DNA of 64,000 bases, taken from NCBI RefSeq assembly GCF_052857255.1, contig NW_027526485.1, positions 124,001 through 188,000 of the forward strand, read 5' to 3'. The DNA is from Amblyomma americanum. Lineage: Eukaryota; Arthropoda; Arachnida; Ixodida; Ixodidae. The notes beneath the pieces were generated by a model, which worked only from the letters and a program-made list of their open reading frames with translations, was not told where the DNA came from and searched no databases. This document shows positions 1 to 11,340 of the stretch, piece after piece (position 1 is the first letter of the stretch; each line of letters begins with the position of its first letter). The translations under genes were made by a program, and so were the position numbers.

Positions 1-2
1 AG

Positions 3-1190
3 TCCTCTACTGAAATGGCTCTCTTGAAGCAAAAAGAAATAATCCTAAATAACATTGAATGTAAACAAATAACCCTTGGAATATACATAGATTTCTCCAA
101 AGCCTTCGATAGGATTCATCACGAAACTCTTCTTCTTAAACTTTCTGCATACGGTGTCCGGAACAAAGCACTATCTCTTATCACCAGCTATTTAACTGAC
201 CGATATCAGTACGTTTCTATAGATAATCATCGCTCTACTTACAATAAAATAAAGCATGGTGTACCTCAAGGTAGTATCCTTGGTCCCTTATTATTTAATG
301 TATATATTAATGATTTAGTACAGATTGACTCCGAAACAGAATACGTAATTTACGCTGACGACACTACTTTATTTCTGACCGGCACCAACGCGAATGATAT
401 AGTAGAAAAGGCTAATAGCGTGTTGGGAAAACTTAACTCATGGTCTGAAAAAAATTCCCTACTAATAAACACGCGGAAAACGAAGGCGATATTTTTTAGA
501 GCTAAAAATGTCAAATGGGCTGTACATACAGATTTAGTATTGGGTGGTAATATAATAGAAATAACTAATGTTGTAAAAATACTTGGCATTCACTTCAATG
601 AATTTATGTTATGGGACTACCACATCGAGCAAATAGAGAGAAAGCTAGCTCGCGTTGTCGGCATACTCAGAAGGTTAAAGTGCATGATACCTACTAGGAC
701 AAAACTTGTTATTTACCATGGCCTCTTTGACTCTCATGTTAAATATTGTCATTTGGTTTGGGGTACAACGACGCAAACTAATATTCAAAAGGTTTTGACA
801 TTACAAAAAAATGCAGTCAGAGCAATTGCGGGTGCCACATACTTAGCACATACGAGTGCTCTATTTGCAAAATACCGCATTATGGATGCAAGGGTTATTC
901 ATCAGTACCGTGTAATTCAGCAGTACAAATCTCAGGTACATAGTGACAGCACATTTTTTTCTGACCTTGCCAATCTACAGGAAAATACCGCTGTTCACAA
1001 CACAAGACACTACGAATATTGGTATGTACCTTGTCCACGCACAAATTACGGTTTTCAAACACTCAGGTATGTGTTGCCATCTTTCCTTAATAGAAATGCT
1101 TTCACTAATCAATCCATTCTTTCCGTTTCATATAACGCTATCAGAAATATGTTCTTACAAAACAATGAATCATATCCAACGGTAAAATAA
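3..1190 (+). pseudogene. CR1/L2-type LINE reverse transcriptase, C-terminal part (5' end outside window)
   Basis: The frame is open from the window edge to a TAA at 1188-1190, about 395 residues without a stop. It reads through the reverse transcriptase core of a non-LTR retrotransposon: a 'DFSKAFDRIHH' block (motif A, catalytic Asp), 'GVPQGSILGPLLFNVYINDL' (motif B) and 'YADDTTLF' (motif C, catalytic Asp pair), followed by the thumb region and a C-terminal domain. The spacing and the 'LGPLLFNVYINDL' wording fit the CR1/L2 group better than Jockey or I. An internal ATG at 15 is probably not the true start, because homologous sequence continues upstream in frame. No RNase H domain follows. The protein would copy its own RNA at a nicked target site. 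Activity cannot be judged because the endonuclease lies outside the window. The clade assignment is inference from motifs. Confidence 0.85.
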
Positions 1191-1445
1191 ACTAAGTATC
1201 CATGTGCTGTGATTAAACTATCATTTGCGTGTGTGTAACAGTACCGAGACTATTCTGGTGATCTGTTATGAAGATATTGTACATATTTGTTATTTCATGC
1301 ATTCTCTTGTTATTGTTTTACTGCTGCCTGTCATCGCCGTGCCAAGCCGCTACGGGAGATGGGAGCTTTGTCAAGCCGCGTGCGCGGCTTTTTTTCCTTT
1401 CTCCTCAGCCATTGTACATGACTGAAATAAATGCAAAATGAATGA
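1191..1445 (+). mobile_element. 3' UTR and short-repeat tail of the CR1/L2-type LINE
   Basis: This non-coding stretch follows the reverse transcriptase stop. It ends in an A-rich imperfect array of ATGAAA/AAATGA words (about 1420-1455) rather than a plain poly-A. Tails made of short repeats are typical of CR1/L2-group LINEs, so I take this as the 3' end of the element. No clear target-site duplication can be tested because the 5' end is outside the window. Confidence 0.6.
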
Positions 1446-1455
1446 AATGAAAATG

Positions 1456-2038
1456 AAAGTGATGTAATTTATTGCAACTAATTTTTTGATTTCTTCAATA
1501 TTGATAAAAACCGATTTTCGGGCCACTATTAAGCAACTAGCTGCACATTGCTGGCGGTAGCTTGTCTGTCTTCTTTACATAGGTGCGGTATTCCCGCGCT
1601 GTATTATACGCATGCCTAGGTCCAAGTGCACGTTAAGTTCTTTCTTGATAAAATTCCCTGCTTGCGATGCTTTCTTTCAGCACACGCATTCCTTGATGAA
1701 GTACTGGGCGCGATACGTAAAAAAAACTGCTTTCAATACCGTAAGCCGATTCCATAAAGAATTGTACTCCTGAAAAATATATCAGTTACAAGCCCGGGAT
1801 ACTCGATACTGTATCATGGATTCTAATCATGGGTCATGGATTATTACCTAAGTGAGAAACCTGAGTGAGAACTTGACTACATAACAATAAAGTCAAAGCT
1901 GTTCTTAACTATTTTCGTTTGTTGGTGCAGCATTTATTCGATTGCCTCTGCCTTTGTCCTGTACTGAATAGCACAAGCTCCATGCGCTTCGGAAAGCCAC
2001 AGTTATTTGCAATGGACAGTGATTAACCGACGTTTGGA
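1456..2038. other. Intergenic sequence, nothing recognised
   Basis: AT-rich sequence with only short random reading frames. I see no element termini, tandem repeats or coding motifs. Confidence 0.5.
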
Positions 2039-2039
2039 G

Positions 2040-2275
2040 CCGCCGCGGTGGCTGAGTGGTTATGGCGCTCGCCTGCTGGTCTGAAAGACGAGGGTTCGAT
2101 CCCTGCCGCAGCTGTCGAATTTCGATGGAGGCGAAATTCTAGAGGTCCGTGTACTGTGCGAAGTCAGTGCACGTTAAAGAACCCCAGGTGGTCAAAAATT
2201 CGAGAGCCCTTCACTACGGCGTCTCTCATAACCTCAGTCACTTTGGGACGTTAAACCTCCTAAACCATAAATCAT
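2040..2275 (+). mobile_element. tRNA-derived SINE, short-tail subtype (Ruka-like)
   Basis: The head holds a pol III A box (TGGCTGAGTGGTTATGG, 2049-2065) and a B box (GGTTCGATCCC, about 2093-2103), as in a tRNA gene. A tRNA-unrelated body follows with the phrase 'AGTCAGTGCACGTTAAAGAA' and 'CCCAGGTGGTC'. It ends with 'TTTGGGACGTTAAAC' and an A-rich tail. The same body recurs many times in this window, so this is a dispersed SINE and not a functional tRNA gene. Copies at 47738, 49893 and 58364 share this tail type. It would depend on a LINE for mobilisation. Confidence 0.9.
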
Positions 2276-3673
2276 AACAGACGTTTGAAGCCGAACTTAC
2301 TGCGTTCGAAGCTTGAAGAAAACAATCAAAGATAAAAGGGGTGCTTGTTTTTATTGCACTGAGGAAACCTTGATAATATATTATATTTTCATGTTACCTT
2401 TTCTTCACTGTATTGGATAACAGCACGTATTGAACCCACTGGTGCTGATGAGTCACGTGATACGGCCGTGTATCAGCGAAGCCGATAAAAAGGTCATTTC
2501 GGTAGGAGCGGTGGAGCACGTCGGCGTGTTGCTTTTTGTGGCGGTGCATTTTCCTAAAGAAATAGAATGAAGCATTGCCGCATCGGATCCAGGCTCCTGT
2601 GAACTAGCACTAGCGCCTCTTGAGAATGGCTTGTCCGTCTGTATTGTCCTTCTGTAGTATCGCAGTGCGTATTCCGCTTTTAACATATCCTTCAACCCTA
2701 AAACGCCGGTATGCTCTGGGCGCATTTGAACATCTTTTCTCCCACGTGAGTATTTTTTTCTGCATGTGCCATGGAAACGTGGCTGTACTGGTAAAAACTG
2801 AAGCGGTTGATGCTGAATCTACTCCGAAAATAATGACTGTTAACGAAGTATGACTCTATCGATGCGCTTTAATAACATAAAAATACAAAGTCCTTCCGCT
2901 GAGCTTTAGTCAGTAAGAAATTGGATGTACAAAACAGATGTCGGCCGAATTTCAGACAAAACTACTTTCATGTCGGCTAAGAGAATGGTTATTCGAGGCA
3001 AGTCGCAAGCCACTTGTCAGTATCATGATCATCACATATCGCTTTAACCAAAGAAGAACTCACTGCCAGTGACCGGCCATGTGCTCTTCGAGGAGCTCGA
3101 AACCTGGAATATTTGCAGGAGTCGGGGAGTACAGTCAAGTCGAGTCGGCGATTAGAGATAATTCAATCCCATACCATTGTGGCTATATCATTTGGAACCC
3201 CTCACCACGCACACAGTTAAGGGATCTCGACATCCTGTTGACCAATTCAACAACTGCTTCCTGTTTTCGGCTGTTTTATATCGTGTGAAGTGTGTTTCCA
3301 ATCATATTAGTTGTGCACCTTTGGCTTGAAACTAACAGTGACATAAAAAAATGTTACCAGCGCTACAATCAATTCAGCATTTCTAAAAAGGAGCATGCAG
3401 GTAGAATAAACAAGCGCGCCGGGTGCCGTCGAATGCTCGATGCCACGACGAACATCCACCTTCTCAGCATCAAAGCATTACTTCGCTTTCAGATAGCAAA
3501 AAAAAAGAAAACACGAGCCTAGCACAAAAGAATGAAATTGCACATCTCCTTTGCTCGCAGGGTGCAACCTCCCCTCACTCAGGTTTCGAAAAATCGTCCT
3601 CTACATACCGCTGCCTGCTTAGCTACCGATCGCTCCAGTTACACACAAGTGTTGCCCTCGTACTGATAACGAC
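2276..3673. other. Intergenic sequence, no supported gene
   Basis: Only short reading frames occur and none shows a recognisable domain. A minus-strand frame at 2453-2725 (90 codons) has no family resemblance I can name. No element ends were recognised. Confidence 0.45.
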
Positions 3674-4664
3674 CCAAGTAGCACGGCGTTTAGGGCCCAT
3701 CTGGGCCCCATGTGGGCATCGTGGGCTTGGGGAACCCCTTTTTAACCCAGCTTGGACCCTTGCGGGCATCATGTGGGCAATGACAATTTGGGCTGGCCCA
3801 TGACAAGCCAATTAGGGCCCCATATTGGTAATTTTGGGGCAATGTGAGCCCAAGCTGCCAAGTTCAGCCCGCACAGGTTCCTTCCCGGCAACATTAGGGC
3901 AAACTTGAAAACGAGTTGGGCTCAGTGCAAAAAAACTGGGGCCAAGCCCAACTTGGGCAGCCCGCCTATCACCACAATTGGTCCAACATGGGCTTTAAAG
4001 GGGCTAAACTTGTTTTCATCCCCAAAAGAACACGAATGGGGCCTTAATGGGCTATTATCGGGCTGATTTGATGCAGAACTGGGCTATACAGAGAAACATG
4101 ACGGGCAGCCCTAATTTGGACAGCCCATCTTGTGCCCAGCTTGGACCCTTGTGGGCATCATGTGGGCAGACAATTTAGGCTGGCCCATGAGAAGCCAACT
4201 AGGGCCCCATATTGGTAATTATGGGGCAATGTGAGCCATGCTGCCAAGTTCAGCCCGCATATGTCCCTTGCCAGCAACAATTCAAACTTGAAAACGAGTT
4301 GGGCTCAGTGCAGGAAAACTAGGGGAAAGCCCAACTTCGGCATTCCGCCTATCATCCCATAGCGCTGGTCCACACCAAGTTAGCCCAAGCATATACCTAC
4401 CAAAGCGCCATGTATGTGTATTACATGGAAACATGCACCGGTTTGCCCCTCCAGAGCCCATGTGAGACCCGCAAGGGTATTAAGTGGGCCATGCAAGTTG
4501 GGCCTGCCCGCGTTCTTTCTGCAGGCAGCCCAGCTACTTCACCGAGACCCTATGCGGGTATTATAGGGCCTCAGCCCAGCTTGTATAGCCCGTGCAGAGC
4601 CCTTGTGGCATCCACTGGGGTATCACAGGTGCCGCCCAAGTTGGGCTTGCCTACGATCATTTAG
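3674..4664. repeat. GGGC-word repeat block with a ~390-bp internal duplication
   Basis: The block is saturated with TGGGC/GCCCA words (for example GGGCCCCAT, GGGCAGCCC). Within it, a stretch from about 3735-3990 is repeated in the same direction at about 4126-4375. Long phrases such as 'GGGCCCCATATTGGTAATT' and 'AACTTGAAAACGAGTTGGGC' are conserved at the same relative positions. A block with the same word style lies at 58584-59150 and starts with the same 11 bases, CCAAGTAGCAC. Reading frames across it (3423-3803, 3623-3811, 4410-4664) are by-products of the words. Its nature is unknown. It could be a non-autonomous mobile element or a decayed satellite. Confidence 0.7.
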
Positions 4665-5185
4665 GATGTTAGATTGACTGAAACACCAATTTGTAGCAAG
4701 CTCCTCGCTCAAACGCCAAAGTGCAAATTTTGTTAACTGTGTTTGCTTTGTATGGGGTAAGGAAATCATTTTGCATGCTATTTGCAGAATCCCGGCAGTT
4801 TGCAGGATCATGCACTAACTCTCCGCAAAGATGTTACATAACGGTCATATCTTCGTCAACAGTTGACACGGTAAGCCATTAAGTCAATGCACAGAATAAT
4901 AATTCAGAAATCTGTAGCATGATCTCAATTCAGCTGTGATTTTTCAGTCTTTTCTAGTTGTCAACAAGACATGTACTCCACTACTCAAAATTTTAATGAG
5001 CAATCAGAGCTGACAAAATTTGTGTGTTAAATATGCCACAATGATAGCCCAGCAACTGTACAAAAACAACAGATGAACAGAAATGGATAGGATGCCACTT
5101 GGGGTGGCGCAGATGATTACTGCTACTTTCACTGCAGCATGAGGTGTAATCTAAAAGAGTGCGGTGAGGGGCTAGTTGGTACGAA
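4665..5185. other. Intergenic sequence, nothing recognised
   Basis: AT-rich DNA between the GGGC block and the Penelope-like fragment. No coding motif and no repeat boundary was seen. Confidence 0.45.
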
Positions 5186-5525
5186 ATTATGGAGACAATG
5201 AATAACTGCGCCAAAAGGACGGGACAAGAGAGAAGAATCACACGAGGCAAGCGCAGACTAACAACTGGTTTATTGCACCAACGCCTCCTTCCTTCGGCAA
5301 CAAAGCGCATGCGCACCAACCGCAAAGACAAAAGCCATAATCATCCCATCAAACCAAGAATCTCCAACCCCTCGCGGTACAGGTGTATGGAAGCCTGGCT
5401 AACACATTTGTCAGGCCCTAATCTTGTGATTTTTAAGGCTTCGATAACTTCACGCTCTTTTTGTATGATTCTTCTCTCTTGTCCCGTCCTTTTTGCGCAG
5501 TTATTCATTGTTCCTATAATAGCAC
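5186..5525 (-). mobile_element. Penelope-like element, 3' terminal fragment with flanking inverted repeats
   Basis: Two arms of about 50 bp (5188-5245 and 5463-5515) are inverted copies of one another, sharing 'CAATGAATAACTGCGC' and 'GGACGGGACAAGAGAGAAGAAT'. Between them the minus strand encodes a short frame ending at a stop near 5345. It includes 'REVIEALKI', 'DKCVSQASIHLYREGLEIL', which resembles the C-terminal end of the GIY-YIG endonuclease of Penelope-like retroelements (conserved Ser/Leu/Glu pattern). Penelope copies are often 5'-truncated and framed by inverted repeats, which this layout matches. The element is far too short to be active. Family assignment is inference from motif and structure. 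Confidence 0.65.
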
Positions 5526-8200
5526 GAGGTGCTTAGAAACACTGCTCGGGAGATGCTAATCAGATTAAGTAGATTATTACAAAAAAAATAATTTAAGCAT
5601 ACTAAGCATGGCAAAATTGCAGAATGAACAGCTCAGTTTGCAGCACTCAATTGCATGAAAATTAATGTTCTTAGAGGCTAGTTCACACCTTATATTCAGA
5701 ATGTACTCAGTGATGTCCACGCAGTATAGAAAACGGAAATGTGAATCATATTATGTGTTAAATTTTATCCAAGAGAACCACTGTGACAGGTGTGCTGGAG
5801 GGTCCGTCTCTATATAGTTTAGGGCGGCGGAGACTGTAGAGTCCCCTACAAATTAGACGAGTGCGACGCGGACGAAGAAAATAAGCTAAGAACCAGGTGT
5901 GAAACTGCTCTTATTTTCCTTAGCGCGTGGCTCCGCGCAGCCGGAGCTAGCGCGTGTTGCAAGCCGAGACGGCGCAACACTTATGATGGCAATTTAGTGC
6001 CGCTACACTGTCATAGATCGCAAGACAGCTAGCCATATTTCTCGAGAGCTGCTGGCGCCAAACTATATATTATACCTAAGTATTTACTTCCCTAACCTGG
6101 GTGTTTCAGTGAGTTTCTAGATTTGCAATGTGCAGTCTCCTTCAAACAATCAAGAATATTAGAATAAGGCTGGCAATGGCATATCAAGGTAATGGCAATG
6201 CGAAGCAATGACATAGATGTGAACAAAAAATAAAGGAAAAGTTATAAAGACAGCAGCGAAACAATGATCTGTTTCTGCTGTATGCAAAATAAATATTATA
6301 AACAGTTGTGGCTTCTTAATAATGTACACTAGGTTCCTCAAAAAAACTTCATAAATCAAGTTGTCTGCAATAAATAATTGTGAGAAAAAACAATAAATAT
6401 GCTCACAAAAAAATTTTCAGGTCGCTTCTGTGTACAGTAGTTTGCAGTGAAGTTGTAATTGGTTAAAATTTTGGAAGGCCCAACTGCGCCACCAGGACGG
6501 TCATTTTATTTATCATAATTTGATGCTTGCTGAAGTGCTGAGCGCGTAATAAGATGCACAATGACGTCTCATGATGTAACATATGTATTTTCTAGTATGA
6601 ATGGTAATGTACTGTAAGCTAGCTGGTACTGCATATTTGTACTCAGTCGACCAATACGTGCTGAAGGTGGCGTTCGATATGGCAAATTCTGCATAGAAAG
6701 TTTCCTTCACAGTCATTCTTACAATGTAACAAATGGTAAGGCGCATCGACGGACCACTTTCGCATTGGAAAGCACAAAACATAAAATGAAGGCATCATCA
6801 ACGCGTTTATACATACTTTCATTAAAATTTCAATGTACAGGAAAGGAAACATATGGATGGGGAAAATGAGGTTTTGTCTTGATCATTGCCTATGGTGGCA
6901 TGGCGGGAATAAATTAACACTAAAAGGATCTGTGAATTCCCACTTTGCCATAGTCTACACTGCAAATTTTCATATTAACATGGCAGAAATACATGAAAAA
7001 CTTTAGTCCCTCAAAAATTTGTCTATACTTCGCTAAATTTGCTGTGCAGTGGAGCCAAACCAGGTCACAGATTAAAAATTAACTCAAGGGTGCATTTGCT
7101 ATGAGCATGTGCTGGTCAGTTTGCAAATCATTGATTTTAGTCATCTCTTTCATGAGTAAATACTTCCCGGAAAGAAAAGATGGATCGAAGGAAGGTAGAA
7201 AGAGTGCAGGCTAGTTAATATGTGCAGTTGTCTTGCCTATCCTCAGCGCTAAATTTTGTCCGTATATGTCAAGTAGTAGAAAAGCTTAAGATCGTAGGAT
7301 GGAGTCCAGATATGGTAGCAGAATTTTTATAGAGGCAAAGTCCAATAGCAACCATTTGCCCTGCAATTTTGATGCACTTAATAGGGCTCCAGCTTGTCTT
7401 ATCTGAAACACTTTACTACAATATCCTTCATAGACTAAGCATAATTTTTGGACTACCAAAGCTGCCCATATTACATATATCTGAATAGCATAAATATCAT
7501 TCTATAATGAAAGATTACCACTTCAGATGGGGACGAAGAAATACAGACAGGAGGTGCAGTAAAAAGATAACTGAATTTATTACCTTGATGAAAGACCCTC
7601 AAGTAGAGTTTATTTGAACATGTGTTCACTGCACTGGAATTAACAGAAAAACAAGAAAAATACAAGTGATATTGCTTTCTAAACACATAAGGCAGACTGC
7701 CACTGACATATCCCAACTCCTTTCGTGACAAAGTAATATATCGCTTGCTAAACAATCTTCACCTTCCCTATAATGTGGAAGGTTTTACAGATTTCACATT
7801 GTAACTAGGCGCCTCCCGTACCAAGCAGATGTGTAGCACCGTTGGTCGGCTCAAACTCACAGTGCCTGCAATTTTGTGCCAGAAATCCACACGTTGTTAA
7901 TGAATCAATGCCTGTGCTGTGCTCTCGGAGTCCATGATTTAAGCTCTGTCCTGAATACGCGTTTTTCAAGCATTAGGTTTGTTCTTCAGGTCTTGGTGTT
8001 GGCACGTTTGACTTGAGTGCCAGCCACGTGCTTCGTCAATCATGATAAGATCTCCGGTCCAAAAAGCATTTGGTGTTTATTCACTGCAGGCCGCGCATTA
8101 TTTTTGTTGAAGAAACAAAACGTTCACGAGTGGCCACCAGTTCAACGTTTCTGAATAAGTGGTGTGTGGGCGTGGCGGCGGCAGTGGCGCAAAATTTTCG
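5526..8200. other. Long AT-rich stretch without supported genes
   Basis: Reading frames are short and scattered on both strands. A GC-richer island at about 5800-6060, preceded by 'CTATATAG', stands out from the AT-rich surroundings but has no open frame. The rest could be intron or intergenic DNA. Confidence 0.5.
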
Positions 8201-8224
8201 ACTGTGATGCCATGCGATGAGATT

Positions 8225-8559
8225 TCCGTCGGACAAAATCTGGACGCTTTTTGGAAGGCAGGGAAGTTACGCCAACAGGGTGATTGAATACACCCTCATG
8301 GGCGGCTGTGTGCGGGTGGATACTCTCGGCATGGGCAGCTGTTCCACGTGATGTCATGATACAGTTGTTTGCAAAGTGTGGAATTTCACTCAATGACGAA
8401 TGTGTTGTGGGCCGCAGCAGTGATGACAAGAGCACTACCAGTGAGGACAACGACACAAGTGGGGAGCTTCTGGATAATATATTTTCATTGTGGAACGTCC
8501 TTTTTTTTCTTTCGGACATTAAATTTCGCGGCGGGGAGGTCGACTTACTTTCAAGTTGA
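8225..8559 (+). pseudogene. pogo/Tigger transposase, C-terminal fragment
   Basis: In one frame the sequence reads 'EGREVTPTG', a stop, then 'LNTPSWAAVCGWILSAWAAV' and 'AKCGISLND', followed by an acidic Ser/Asp/Glu tail that ends at a TGA (8557-8559). This matches the C-terminal part of pogo/Tigger transposases, where a 'TPAGRLK' type block precedes a Trp-rich helix and a 'KCGIS' motif. The Tigger element at 61045-63162 has the same order of blocks ('TTPAGRLKCPS', 'WVSAAW', 'NKCSISNALDG'). The catalytic domain and terminal repeats are missing, and one stop interrupts the block at 8281. It lies directly next to the 3' side of the gypsy remnant, so one element may have landed in the other. Confidence 0.65.
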
Positions 8560-8779
8560 CTTACTACAGTAAACACGATACGTGACGAAAGATGCAGTGA
8601 TGATTTGGACATGGTGCGCAGGCAATGAACAAAGAACCCGCACTGAGCACAAAAGCAGCGAGCACTGAGAGCAGGAACATGGGCCACTGAAACACTTCGG
8701 TCACTTCGATGTCACTGATTATCCGCAGCATAGCCTTCCGGGCACAAAACATAGTCGCAGTGTAGTCAGATTGGGGCAC

Positions 8780-9260
8780 ATCAGGGCACAGCGATTGGTA
8801 GGGTCTGAGGCACAAGAGGTGCGCAATATCAGGTTGAGGTAGGTCGAAGGTAGTCTCCAAGAAGGCCGGAGTGATCTCATAGGTGACGGCAGTGACCTAG
8901 CACCGCACAGAGAGCCTGATGCAGCGAGATAGTGACCAAAGCAGGACAAGGTAGCTAGGGGTGAAAGAAACCATGTGGTGAAGGCGTTTGTAATAGTCCT
9001 GCTGTGATTTCTGCGAGGCGGGTAGTCGGGAGCATGCTAGATGGTGGGCTTGGTCGGAACTGGCAATCACGTCGTGGGCATATTCAGAAAGTACACCAGT
9101 AAAGATAGGAAGCAGTGCCCACAGGTAACGGGGGCTCATTGCCGTACAAAAGATAGACTAGGGAGCAACCAAAGTGCAATGAAGGGAAGAGTTCTTTGCA
9201 AATGTTACGTAAGAGAAAGCAGTATTCCCGTCTCGAAGATCCAGTGAAATGTATATTGCG
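8780..9260 (-). pseudogene. Gypsy integrase, C-terminal part
   Basis: On the minus strand this encodes the end of a gypsy integrase: 'EYAHDVIASSDQAHHLACSR', then 'VLLWSLSR' (the chromatin-facing C-terminal barrel) and, after a gap, 'DIAHLLCLRPYQS', which corresponds to the family's closing 'VVHVxRLKPY' phrase. The HHCC zinc-binding domain and the DDE catalytic residues are absent. Frameshifts separate the blocks. Confidence 0.7.
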
Positions 9261-9289
9261 AGCATAACGGTAAGAGTGCTGCTAAGGCG

Positions 9290-9720
9290 CTAGGTGGGGC
9301 TATTTGTGCATATCATGTGTTTGAAGCTGGCAGGGGCATTGCATGAGCCGAAAGGTATAACCTTAAATTCATACTGCCCAGCAGGCACAACAAATGCCAT
9401 CTTCTCGCGGTCTTGTTCACCCATGGCGATTTGCCTACAGCCAGAGCACAGGCCAGTGGAGGAGAAAAGGAGAAAAATTTGGCACCTTAGAGACTATCAA
9501 GGGTGCAATTGATTAGTGGCAATGGCTAGACATCTTTTTTGGTTAATATTATTGAGGTATTGGTAATCCGAGCAGAACTGCTAAGAGCCATATTTTTTAG
9601 AGGATCATTGGTTAGTCCCAAGAGCTTCGGGAAGGCTCAATAATGTTCTTGGCAAATATCTTTACTAGCTCGTTTCAGATAACCTGGCGCTTGGGGTGAG
9701 ACATACGGTAGGAGTGCCAG
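9290..9720 (-). pseudogene. Gypsy reverse transcriptase, N-terminal part
   Basis: The minus strand gives 'MSHPKRQVI' then 'NIIEPSRSSW' (finger region) and, further on, 'YEFKVIPFGSCNAPASF', the equivalent of the 'MPFGLCNAPATF' motif B of gypsy reverse transcriptases. Several in-frame stops occur. The YxDD catalytic motif is lost, because the sequence jumps to integrase just beyond this point. Confidence 0.7.
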
Positions 9721-9839
9721 CAGTCAGGAGGGGAACCACCAGTTCCTATGTGACGTGTGACAGCTTGACCGAGGGCAGCTTTATGCAGATTAAAAGCGTG
9801 AGAAGCTGGGAATATTAGGCAGGTGAGGGGTCAGTGGCT

Positions 9840-10520
9840 TACATGGTAGTGAACACGTCTGTTGAGAAAGGGAAATGCTGGCGGGTGGCATCGGGGCCGC
9901 GAACTAGGGTAGCATCTAATGCAGCGACTTGGCAACAAGACAGGCGAGAAAGCATGGTCACACAGATTGCGGATGGAAGTACTAAAGGGCAGACGCTGAA
10001 ATTCAGAACTGGTAGGAACAGTGTGTTGGCCTTGACAGCAGCAAACGTAAGGGGCAGCGCAGCGTTGCAGATGAGCAGTATATCGAGAATAGGTGCAACC
10101 ATATAGTCACCATCAGGAACCGGCCGCAATGGGAACAGGGCAACAAAGGATGCAGTTTCAGATGGCAGGAAAACATTATCTTCAGAGAATATTAGAGGTG
10201 GGAAGCCCACAAGGAAGTTATCGAATAATGAGACCTCAAGATGGTACTCCTATAACCAGCCAATGAGAAGCGAATATTCCGACAGGAAATCTAAACCGAG
10301 AATCAGATCATGGGCGCACATGTGTCAAACGGCCAAACAAGCTGGGGTGCCGTGGCCAGCAGTAGCAGCACGAGCGCTGCATTGGCCGTCAGAAACAAGA
10401 AATCCAGTATCCACAATGCACAGACAAAATGTCGCAGAAATAAGGACATTGCGATGACAGAGGTGAAAGTTGGAGCTTATCACGGACTCATGCATGCCAG
10501 TGTCCATAAAAGCATATATG
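9840..10520 (-). pseudogene. Gypsy aspartic protease region
   Basis: The minus strand reads 'FMDTGMHESVIS' (the D[TS]G active-site motif of a retropepsin), then 'VSDGQCSARAATAGHGTPAC' and 'HDLILGLDFLSEYSLLIG', the second conserved protease segment. A 123-codon frame (9839-10210) continues downstream. The D-T-G triad is preserved, but the frame is broken between blocks. Confidence 0.65.
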
Positions 10521-10839
10521 CAGCGTCACCTTTGGGGGCTGCATCAGCTAGTTTTCCAGATCGGAGCGCGATGAGGCGACTGTGGGGATTGAGAGCAACA
10601 GCCTAGAAGCGACAACAAGAGGAAATATCGGCGAGAAGCATGCCTCCGAGGTCTGTGGTGGAGCTTGTGATGAGAAGCGGCAGGAAAAGTCTGGGCGGGA
10701 GCTAGGGGTGAAGACACTGTGGGGAGGTGAAAGGCATGGAGAGCGACTAGTGGAGTTGCCATAAGGATGCGACTAGGGTCTGCAGCAGTGCCGAGCAATG
10801 TAGCCTATGTGAGAGTAGTGAAAGCGGTTTTGTCGGTTG

Positions 10840-11340
10840 TCTGCGGGATTCCGGAGAAACAGTGGGGGTGGATACTGGTGGTTGGAACCTCAGTGCCAGC
10901 TGAGCAACCAAGAACACACACACTGCTGGATTGAGGTTCCAATTGCTAACTTCTTGCTACACGAATGCCTGGATGAGCAACACGATAGGCAGAGACATAT
11001 GACTGGGATAGGCACAAAGGCCTCTAATTTAAGACACACAATCCTTGCGACTGCGTCTGCGAAGGCAGGCATTTCAAAGAGTGGACGTGGTGGTAGCTGC
11101 TGGGCCTCAGAGGAAGGGGTTCCTACTGTTTTAGGAAGCCATGAAAACGGCTGCGGAATACAGCAGCTTTCAATTTGCTCGAAGCGATGGCACTCCTTGA
11201 TGGTGCCAAAGATAGTGCAGTCCTTGCAGAGAAACAAATGAAAAGCATCATACACAATGCCATTGCAGCCCACGCTGTCTGATTGAGTCAAAGCAACGTC
11301 CACTTTGTGGCGAAGCGCCAGGACATCCAGAATATAGGTA
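10840..11340 (-). pseudogene. Gypsy gag, C-terminal part
   Basis: A 137-codon minus-strand frame (10890-11303) has a gag-like layout. 'DVALTQSDSVGCNGIVYDAF' and 'ECHRFEQIESCCI' resemble the capsid end of tick gypsy gag proteins, and 'PPRPLFEMPAFADAVARIV' resembles the following linker. The N-terminal part of gag and any 5' LTR are not visible beyond 11340. Confidence 0.55.

Larger units (their letters stand above)
8565..11340 (-). mobile_element. Decayed Ty3/gypsy retrotransposon remnant
   Basis: Read on the minus strand, the pieces occur in gypsy order: gag (11340-10840), protease (10520-9840), part of reverse transcriptase (9720-9290) and the C-terminal half of integrase (9260-8780). The middle (rest of RT, RNase H, N-terminal integrase) is missing, with RT joined directly to integrase. 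Stops and frameshifts are frequent. I could not define LTRs. The wording of each part differs from the complete gypsy element at 24552-30440, so it is a different, older family. Confidence 0.75.

Noticed and set aside
3423..4664. Several 60-126-codon frames in the first GGGC block
   Set aside because: They are by-products of GC-rich word repeats, with no conserved content between the two duplicated units.
5800..6060. GC-rich island with a TATA-like word as a promoter
   Set aside because: No downstream open frame or exon could be supported, so a promoter call would be guesswork.
8142..8687. 181-codon minus-strand frame
   Set aside because: It runs antisense across a Tigger fragment and into the gypsy end; a chance frame over a joint.
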